Source of the DNA: Talinum fruticosum
Lineage: Eukaryota > Streptophyta > Magnoliopsida > Caryophyllales > Talinaceae
Direction of reading: 5' to 3'
DNA length: 64,000 bases
Assembly: GCA_021018815.1 (NCBI GenBank)
Contig: JAITYX010000028.1
Coordinates: 4,419,001 to 4,483,000 of the forward strand
Part shown: piece by piece, positions 57,170-64,000 of the stretch
How the letters are laid out: the number at the start of each line of letters is the position of its first letter
Numbering within the stretch: position 1 is the first letter of the stretch
Made by a program: the position numbers and the translations under genes
Notes under the pieces: model-generated
What the model was told of the DNA's origin: nothing
The model's input: only the letters and a program-made list of their open reading frames with translations
Database searches by the model: none

Positions 57170-57990
57170 TAGATGTCTTTGCGTGGTCCTACAAAGACAT
57201 GTTGGGGATAGATCCAAGTATAGCAAAACATAAAATTCCACTTTATGAAGACGCCAAGCCAATTAAGTAGAAGCTAAGGAGGATGAAACCCGAATGGGCG
57301 TTGAAAATTAAGGAAGAGGTTAAGAAGCAATTAGAGGCTGGGTTCATTAAGGTAGTTCACTATACTTAGTGAGTAGCAAATATAGTACCAGTTTTGAAGA
57401 AGGACGACGGGGTTCGGATGTGTGTTCACTTCAAAGATCCGAATAAAGCAAGCCCCAAGGACGATTTCCCACTGCCCCATATCGACATCCTTATAGATAA
57501 CATAGCGGCTGATGCTTTACTTTTGTTCATGGATGGCTATGATGGGTACAATCAGGTGAAGATGCTCGAAGAAGGCGTGGAGAAGATGACCTTCATCACT
57601 TAATGGGGACGTACTATAACGTGGTGATGCCATTTGGGCTCACGAACACCGGTGCAACATACTAGAGAACGGTGCAACACTATTGCATAGCATGATCCAG
57701 AAGTAAGCCAAGGTTTATGTGGATGGAATGATCATAAAGTCTAAGGATAGGGCAGGGCACCTACCCAGCCTAAGAAAATTCTTCGAAAGACCGAGAAAAT
57801 AAAGCATGCGACTTAATCCTTAAAAGTCTACCTTTGGAGTAACCTCGAGCAAACTGTTAGGCTATGTTGTCGAGTCTTAGAGGAATCGAGGTTCATCCAT
57901 CCAAAATCAAAGATATTCAAGAGATTCCCCGTCGAGGATAGAGAAGGAGATACGAGGGTTTCTTAGGACGTTTACAGTATATTATCGTTT
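57170..57990 (+). pseudogene. Tat reverse transcriptase of E, YVDD changed to YVDG
   Basis: Landmarks: VIDVFAWSYKDMLGID, PEWALKIKEEVKKQLEAGFIKV, TAG and TGA at 57,367-57,372, VANIVPVLKKDDGVRMCVHF, NKASPKDDFPLPHIDIL, FMDGYDGYNQVKM, KMTFIT then TAA (57,601). The catalytic box reads VYVDGMIIKSKDRAGHL, so the second Asp of YVDD is Gly. Stops at 57,367 and 57,601 are shared with D; the YVDG change is private. Confidence 0.85.
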
Positions 57991-58059
57991 CCTATCAAAG
58001 CCGACTATGGTCTCGTGAATTATTTTCAAGAAGTTGAATAAAGGGTCCGAGTCGATGTC

Positions 58060-58990
58060 GGATACCGAGTGCCAAAAAGCATTCGAAAAGGTTAAGGAAT
58101 ACTTAGCTAACCCTCCAGTGCTAGTTCTACCCCAACCCGGAAAACCTTTACTTTTGTATCTCACCACGACATAGACAACTATGAGAGCCATGCTAGCTCA
58201 ACGAGATGGGAAAGAAGAGCACACGATATATCATCTAAGTAAGAAATTCTTAGATTATGAGACTAGATACACACCATTAGAGAAGATATCATTGGCACTA
58301 GTGTGGGCCACCAAGAAGCTTATGCACTACATGTTGGCCCACACGGTATATGTGGTAGCCCCAATGGTTCTCACTAAATACATTCTTGAGCAATTTGCTA
58401 TCAACAACAAGATAGCAAGATGGACTCTCACACCTGTCGAATTCAAACTCAAGTATGTCCCTCAAAAAGTGATCAAAGGAGAATTCCTAGGTAATCTACC
58501 TATAACCGAATCGCAACCCAAACACCTTGACTTTCAAGAAAAATATCCTACAAATAGAGGTGGACGTTTGGACAATGTACTTCGACGATGCTTCCAATCA
58601 AAAGGGCTTTGGAGTAGGGATTCTTCTAGTCTCACCGGAGGGAGCACATATTCACATTTAAGTCAAATTGGACTTCAAGGTCACCTACAACGCCACGAGT
58701 ATGAAACGTGCATCACAGGACTTCAAGCTTTTATAGAGATCAAGGCCAAGAACATAAGGATTTTTGGTGACTCCGGTCCGATCGTTAATCGATTTCACAA
58801 AAATGGAAGGTATGTAGCGAAGCCTTGGGACCCTACCAGTTACATCCGATTGAATTATCTAAACACTTCGAAAGCATTTCTTTCACCTACCTTCCTAAGG
58901 ATGATAATCGGTTCGCAAACATTTTAGCCAAATTAGCATCTATGATCAATATCCCTAACGACATTCATTCAATGCCCGTTCACATAGAGC
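58060..58990 (+). pseudogene. RNase H plus archaeal-type RNase H of E
   Basis: The first domain is the best preserved coding stretch of the window: an open frame from 58,181 with MLAQRDGKEEHTIYHLSKKF, LDYETRYTPLEKISLALVWA, KKLMHYML, KIARWTLTPVEFKLKYVPQ. The second, archaeal-type domain is specific to Tat-like plant elements: MYFDDASNQKGFGVGIL (first Asp), VSPEGAH, YETCITGLQAFIEI (Glu), IRIFGDSGPIVN (Asp), and after a frameshift FESISFTYLPKDDNRFANIL and AKLASMI. Two or three frameshifts separate the pieces. D has lost the middle of this domain. Confidence 0.85.
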
Positions 58991-59019
58991 GTCGAGTCGA
59001 TCTGCGCACGCCTACACGT

Positions 59020-60060
59020 TAGAAGTGTCTAATATTGAACAAACCAGTTGGTGTCATGAAATCTATCAATATCCGGATAAGTACGAGTATCCGTTGGACT
59101 CCACGCCTAGAGCCCAAGCGAGCCATCAAGATGTTGGCAAACCAACTCTTCATTAATCAAGGACAACCGTATAAGAAAACCAACATGGGGATTAGCTTAT
59201 TTTGTGTCAACAAACATGAAGAAGAGCGCATCATGGATGAAATTCATAGTGGGGAATGTAAACCCTATATGAATGGAAAGATGTTGGTCTAAAAGATTTA
59301 GAGGCTTGGATACTATGGTCGACCATGGCAGCGAGCTGCCACGAGTTTGTTAAGAAACAACGTAAGTGTCACTTGTATGCAAATTTACAGCACAAACCAC
59401 CATAATTTCTCACAACACTAGCATCACCCTCGCCATTCTCGGTGTTAACAATTGACGTTATTGACAAAGTGACACATAAAGGAACGGGCGGTCACGAATT
59501 TGTGTCGAGTAGCAATTGACTACTTCACCAAGTGGGTAGAAGCAACCTCTTATGCAACTATGACATCAAAGCATGTTGCCAAGTTCATTACCGGAACATC
59601 ATTTATCGTTATAGAGTGCCTCACGAGTTGATCAATGACCATGGTAGTCATTTCAAGAAGGAAGTAGCAGATTAACTTGACAAATACAAGATCAAGCACC
59701 ATAAGTCTTCTCCCTATTTTCCTCGGACAAACGAAGTAGTCAAGGGCGCCAACAAGAACATTCGTAAAATAGTGGAGAAGATGGTCGTCAGCCTATAACG
59801 ATTGGCCCGATAAGTCGCTCTCCGCTTTGTGGGGCTATCGAACCTCCATTAGGACCTCTACTAGAGCAACCCCTTACTCCCTAGTGTGTTGCATGGAAGC
59901 AGTCCTTCCAATAGATATCATCATTCCCTCATTGAGAATCATTGTTGAATGTCAAATTCAAGAAGCAGAGTGGGTTAAGGCACGCTACGAAGAGTAAGTG
60001 TTGTCTGGATGAGAAGCGCCTCAATGCCATATATAATATCTAAATATACTAGGCATGTAT
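59020..60060 (+). pseudogene. Tat integrase of E, broken
   Basis: Zinc domain start NKHEEERIMDEIHSGECKPY, then MNGKMLV stop. The core has VAIDYFTKWVEATSYATM (first Asp), ELINDHGSHFK in a shifted frame (second Asp), and TNEVVKGANKNIRKIVEK, where the catalytic Glu seen in D (AIEVANKN) is Lys. The C-terminal part LSALWGYRTSI is followed by degraded sequence to about 60,060. Confidence 0.85.
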
Positions 60061-60757
60061 ATCAAGGGCCTTTAATAAGAATTTGAATCCTCTAAATTTG
60101 GAGTTTGGAGACTTATTCCTCAAGGAGATTAGAGCGCCAATCCAAGATCCACGAGAAAAATTTAGGCCTAACAGTGCAAGGCCCATTTGAACTTAGTCAA
60201 ATACTGCCAGGAGAAGCGATAGAAATTGACTGATTTGGATGGTGAAGAGATATTTCAGTACACAAATTTGGATCAACTTAAGAAATACTAAGTTTAGCAT
60301 GACCCTAGATGACAGGGCAAGCTTGACCCAACTAGGCCACACTAGGCCACCACTCGGAAATAGTGGGTTGGCCGGGCCAAAATAATTTCCCTTTGGTTCT
60401 TATCTCTATAACTACTTATTTTGACAATCAAACCAGATGGTTTCTTTATTTATTTTGGACAAATCAATTAGGCGGTCCAATTTTATAATTAATTCTTTAA
60501 TTATTTTTATTAATTTTAAGGGTGGTCAAATTAGGCGGTCCAATTTATTTATACCTCTAGGTGAGCGATAATATTAAAATATATAAAGAATAAACGTTAG
60601 CATAAAAATTACTTTTATTCAATAAAAGGTAAGCCTACTACTTACCCAAGTACATAGCTAATGAAAGGGAAATAAAATAAGCATACTACTTGTGAAAAAT
60701 AAATTGTTCTAAAGAGGCAAAAATAATCCTCCTAAATTCTTTTCTCTCTCTAAAAAC
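60061..60757. other. Spacer between pol and antisense ORF of E
   Basis: Noncoding, AT-rich, collinear with 33,181-33,806 of D (TAGGCGGTCCAATT, TTTATACCTCTAGGTGAGCG). A short tandem (TAGGCCACAC) occurs at about 60,332. Confidence 0.7.
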
Positions 60758-62360
60758 TAAGCCAAGTCTACCTTCACTTTCTTCCCTTTAGGGTCACTAG
60801 ACTCAGCTGCATCCTCTTCGATACGCTTCTTTAACTCCTCAATCCTCCAGGCCCTCCTCTCTTCAACTTCCTTGGCCTTAGATTCTCTTCTATGGACACG
60901 TTTAGCTATCCGAAGGTTCAATTCACATACTTGGAGAGGTAATGTAGCAGGGACAGCTCATTCGGGATTCAGTTTTCTAGCCCTCAATGCCTTGCGACGT
61001 TGGGGATCTTGTTCCCTTATCTATTCTAGATAATGAGCAGATACTGATAGTAAATGGCTTACTCGCAGATTTCAACAACTTTGGCAAGTTCACCTAATAT
61101 TTGGGCCATGATCTAACTCGCCTAGAACTACCAAAACCTTTAAACGAGTTCGAAGGTAGCGAGGCCGGACACAATCCAAAAGGGGAATCGCTTGCTCTCT
61201 TCCCATTTATCGCAATACACGGTCAGCAAAGTAATAGATGCTCGGTGAAAACCCAAGCAAGCGTACAAAAGGATGTTGTCCGGTATATGTCCTAAATTGG
61301 GACACTTTCAAGTGTGCAATATACCTACCATATTATGTCATTACTATGGTTCCTAAGGTACTCCTCCCACCAGGAAGCAAGGTAATCGCCTACCGCCTCT
61401 ACAGGCTTTTGTTGACGAAGTGTATCGCCGGATACGTATCTACATTTGTAGGAGCCGAAGCAATTATAGATGCTCTATCAACCAAATCTACACACCATAG
61501 ATAATAAAAAATAAGCGTCCACCACAACCAAAGTTTGAACTTTCTTTAAGGCCCAACATGAGCAAAATAAAAACAGAGAAGAAAGCAAAAATAGCGAAAG
61601 AACGAAAAGTATAGACTTTCAGCGAGAACCGGAGGTGTTTAAGCCTCGACAGCGCCGAACGACCATCCTACGGCGGGCGCCGCCAACCTAGGTTCTCGGT
61701 GTTTGGCCTCAACCATTATTTTCTTACTTGCAACAACGGGGGCTCCCAGCAAAGTCTTTCCCAGATTGGCCCCAACCCGGTCTTAGGCCTACTTTAGTTT
61801 CAGCAACTACCAGCGGTGTCGTGGAACAATAATTCTCTAACTCGCTCAACCAAGCTCAATAGTGCCGCCGGCGCCATGTCCTCGTAGCCCTCCACAAATA
61901 GGAAAATGCCTATCGGGCGAGTGATAATGGCTCGCCGTCTTGGGATAATGATAACCTCGGAGAATGTATACATCCGGCGGTAATGTTTCATTAGGTTCAT
62001 CGGATTCACTTGATTCCCAATAGGAATCCACCCTAGAATTCTATTGATTAGCTTTAGAAGATATTTGTAGGTCTTGTGTAGATTTTCGAAGATTTAAGCA
62101 CGACTGCATTTAGTAGGGTGTTGAATGACCAGAATGGCATCAAACTCTTCGAGCAGGGGGCACAATTCCTTATCCCCAAACCTAAAAACATGATGGTGAG
62201 GATCCCAATAAGCCACAACAGACCCTTAAGAAAGTCCAATAGACTTTCACGTGGCGAATACTCGAATAAAGTATTCAGCCCATATTGTGATAATCCCGTC
62301 CTCTTTGTGTTTGTCATCTCATGCATCCAACGAGATAAATCGATCATGAAATTCATCTTG
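60758..62360 (-). pseudogene. Antisense ORF of Tat element E, plant-mobile-domain-like
   Basis: Some Tat elements (Retand, Grande) carry an extra gene antisense to pol next to the 3' LTR; its role is unknown. On - from about 62,356: MNFMIDLSRWMHEM, then after a frameshift AYWDPHHHVFRFGDKELCP and LLEEFDAIL, the W-x-F-x-FG-x-x-E-x-x-P-x-x-E-E-F pattern of plant mobile domain proteins. Next come VEGYEDMAPAALLSLVERV, VSQFRTYTGQHPFVRLLGFS, IYYFADRVL, and a charged, probably coiled-coil tail: RVHRRESKAKEVEERRAWRI, EELKKRIEEDAAESSDPKGK, KVKVDLA, stop TAG at 60,758-60,760. About 530 codons with at least four frameshifts or stops. The tail KGKKVKVDLA is Lys-rich and could act in nuclear import (inference). 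The tail is also present in D (33,807 on). Confidence 0.75.
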
Positions 62361-62839
62361 TGAAATTAGTGAAAATATTCGTTTGGATCTATTTTTGTAC
62401 GAGAATTGCAGCAGAAACGTTAAAAAGGCACCATTTTCGGTCATTAGCAAGGGTCAATTTATAGCGATTTCTAGGCATAAGAGGCCTACTCGCACTAGCA
62501 TCACCAACATTCACCAGTGCCTTGGTCTTCTTGGGTGGCAGGCGCCAGCCGGTTCACCTTATTTCTTTTGTCGAAAAGCGCACACGTTCTTAAGGGCTGT
62601 TTTTTCACAAAGGTGATTTAAAGTAAGGAAGAGGGAACCAAATCCAGCATTATAGATGACATCTTCCAAGGGATAATGCATCTTTCTACAGTCTCCATGA
62701 ATTTGGGTATGGCTCCGAGTACTTCGAATTAAGCCTTTCGCAAGACAAAAATCCAACGAGATTTTTAGTAGAAGTACTACTCTAAGTGAACAAAAGTAGA
62801 AGAATAATCCAACTAGCTTACTCGAATGAGTAATGGTAA
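62361..62839. other. Unassigned, possible upstream part of the antisense gene
   Basis: No recognised domain. No Tat 3' LTR start (TGTAGACA) is present, so E's right end is either deleted here or beyond copia H. Confidence 0.4.
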
Positions 62840-63235
62840 GTGAAGAGACATGATTTTCAGCCTCCACCAAGAGGTCATTTGGATTCCATTCGTTATGAGG
62901 ATGCCGTTCCCGTTCCAAGAACTTATCTTGGACCAATTTCACAGACCCTTGTCCTCCCGATAGGATGAGCCTTTCTTCTAGACATCTTTGGTGATAAAAT
63001 TTTTGGAAACCAATTAGTTTTCTTAAGAGAACAAGGAGTGAAGAGACATGATTTTCAGCCTCCATCAAGTTGTCATTTGGATTCCATTCATTGTGAGGAC
63101 GTCGTTCCTGTTCCAAGAAGTTATCTTGGACGAATTTCATGGCCTTGTTCCTCCCGATAGGATGAGCCTTTCTTTTATACATCTTTGGAGAGAATATTTT
63201 TGAAACCAATTAGTTTTCTCAAGAGAAAAGCAAGG
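62840..63235. repeat. 198-bp tandem duplication, in-frame on -
   Basis: Copies at 62,840-63,037 and 63,038-63,235. The unit length is 3 x 66, so a - strand frame passes through both, and both copies encode ERHPHNEWNPND and EAENHVSSL with conservative changes. The open frame is 216 codons but starts at TTG and matches no family I know. TATA-like sequence lies upstream on - (63,306-63,313). It may be a duplicated transcript leader or a small unknown protein. Confidence 0.75.
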
Positions 63236-63305
63236 ATACATAAGAGTAGAGCTAGAAAGCAAGAGAGGCATAAGTGAAGTGTGCAAATGAACACACTAAA
63301 CTCCC

Positions 63306-63313
63306 CTTTTATA
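63306..63313 (-). promoter_or_regulatory. TATA box (TATAAAAG) on -
   Basis: CTATAAAAGGGGAG on - lies about 75 bases upstream of the 198-bp duplication and is followed by CT-rich sequence. It could be the promoter of an LTR lying on -. Confidence 0.4.
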
Positions 63314-63394
63314 GACCTATTTGGTCAAGCCAAGCCTACAAGACAAGAGTCTAAAAAGGCAAGGAAGACAAAGGGAATGCGGTAAAAGCACGCC

Positions 63395-64000
63395 GTGGCA
63401 AGTTGGATTCAATTCAGGAAAGAAATACTTGGTTATAATGCTAAAGAGGGATCAAATTCCTATTGTAGTCTTTTCAAAACTGATTCCGAAGCTGTAAAGT
63501 TGAGGAGAACTAAGCATGGTTCCATTCATACAAATGAAAAGAGGACTGAGCCTAGATCGGTTTACAGGAAAAAGCCTTCTCCACATGTTTACAAAAGAAA
63601 GGATTTTTAAAGAAAAGAGACATAGACTCAGTATTCTAGAAAGACGACTCAAAATTATACTAGACCTAAGATCAATCAAATATGGGTTCCCAAGAGTGCT
63701 TTTCCTCGGAGAAAGACCACGAGTAAAGTAATTACTCGGGTTTATGAGAGGAAGTGAGAAGAGTTAGTTTATTTTTGTTTTTGCGGGTAACTTAGAAAAA
63801 GAAGGGTCACTAGTACTTAGACAGGTGGCTACCGAAGCCATATGTCCGGAGATTCAAGACTCTTCTCAAAGTTAGATGATCCGAAAGGAGGTAAAGTCAC
63901 ATTTGGAGACAATAGGAAAGGTAAGATAGTAGGGATTGTTAAGTTTGATCAAGAAAACAACTCGGTTAGTCCAGTCTACCTTATCAAAGGGCTTAAATAC
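63395..64000 (+). pseudogene. Copia H: gag-pol junction and start of protease/integrase, runs off the window
   Basis: A basic stretch (EKRTEPRSVYRKKPSPHVYK) stops at about 63,608; then NQIWVPKSAF, the VWVPK motif common just before the protease of SIRE-type copia elements. The protease active site is recognisable across a one-base shift (YLD at about 63,816, then G-Y-R-SHMSGDSRLFSKL). KGGKVTFGDNRKGKIVGIV, SVSPVYLIKGLKY follow to the last base, as in the pre-integrase region of F (42,830-42,965). It is better preserved than F. The remainder lies to the right. Confidence 0.8.

Larger units (their letters stand above)
47632..62600 (+). mobile_element. Tat/Ogre-like element E with gag-pol and antisense ORF
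   Basis: Second coding Tat element, inserted in the leader of G. Order: 5' LTR (with nested C1), leader, gag, protease, RT, RNase H, archaeal-type RNase H, integrase, spacer, antisense ORF. No 3' LTR was found, and a copia element (H) begins near 62,600-63,400. It is about 8 kb of the same family as D, with different private mutations. Confidence 0.8.

Overview
This window reads as intergenic plant DNA, from a eudicot nuclear genome rich in LTR retrotransposons. The evidence is plant-type Ty3/gypsy (Tat/Ogre lineage) and Ty1/copia (SIRE-like) coding remnants, a Stowaway-like MITE, FAR1-type and Ulp1-type genes with GT-AG introns, and AT-rich spacers. There are no operons, rRNA, tRNA or CRISPR arrays. 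Nearly every coding stretch is broken by stops and frameshifts. The Tat elements resemble Retand, described from Silene, in having a non-autonomous partner with amplified tandem repeats and an antisense ORF after pol. A caryophyllid host is therefore a reasonable but unproven guess.

Left part (1-11,921): AT-rich spacer, a TCGGGT-type minisatellite, a MITE, a 146-bp AAT/ATT palindrome, the broken 5' end of a FAR1/FHY3-like gene on +, and a long decayed multi-exon Ulp1-peptidase-like gene on - (at least nine exons) whose three catalytic residues all look replaced. FAR1 plus Ulp1 is the pairing expected of a captured-protease Mutator-like element, but I could not find its terminal repeats. A short first coding exon with a spliced 5'UTR on - (near 11.0-11.4 kb) and a broken exon at 11.65-11.92 kb are the best candidates for host gene pieces.

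Middle part (11,922-44,655): one nested structure. A copia element (F) has its 5' LTR split into three pieces (11,922-12,264; 21,923-22,129; 40,926-40,995). The first gap holds a non-autonomous Tat element (A, 12,265-21,917), itself interrupted by a solo LTR (B1). The second gap holds another solo LTR of the same family (B2), split by a 15.9-kb Tat element with gag-pol (D, 23,788-39,683), which in turn carries a copia fragment on - (K). Target-site duplications at the ends of A, B2 and D support this. F then runs through gag, protease, integrase and part of RT to 44,655.

Right part (44,656-64,000): a truncated Tat element (G) cut by a second gag-pol Tat element (E, from 47,632). E's LTR holds a 3.2-kb solo LTR (C1) with a perfect CTTAC target-site duplication. 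E keeps gag, protease, RT, RNase H, archaeal-type RNase H and integrase remnants, then an antisense gene resembling the plant mobile domain (60,758-62,360). The window ends in the gag-pol junction of another copia element (H).

How the parts work together: D and E were once full Tat elements that could have supplied proteins in trans to A-like elements. D and E share at least four premature stops at the same codons, which suggests copies that were already defective still spread. Coordinates of degenerate genes are outer limits of recognisable similarity, read by eye; no database search was run.
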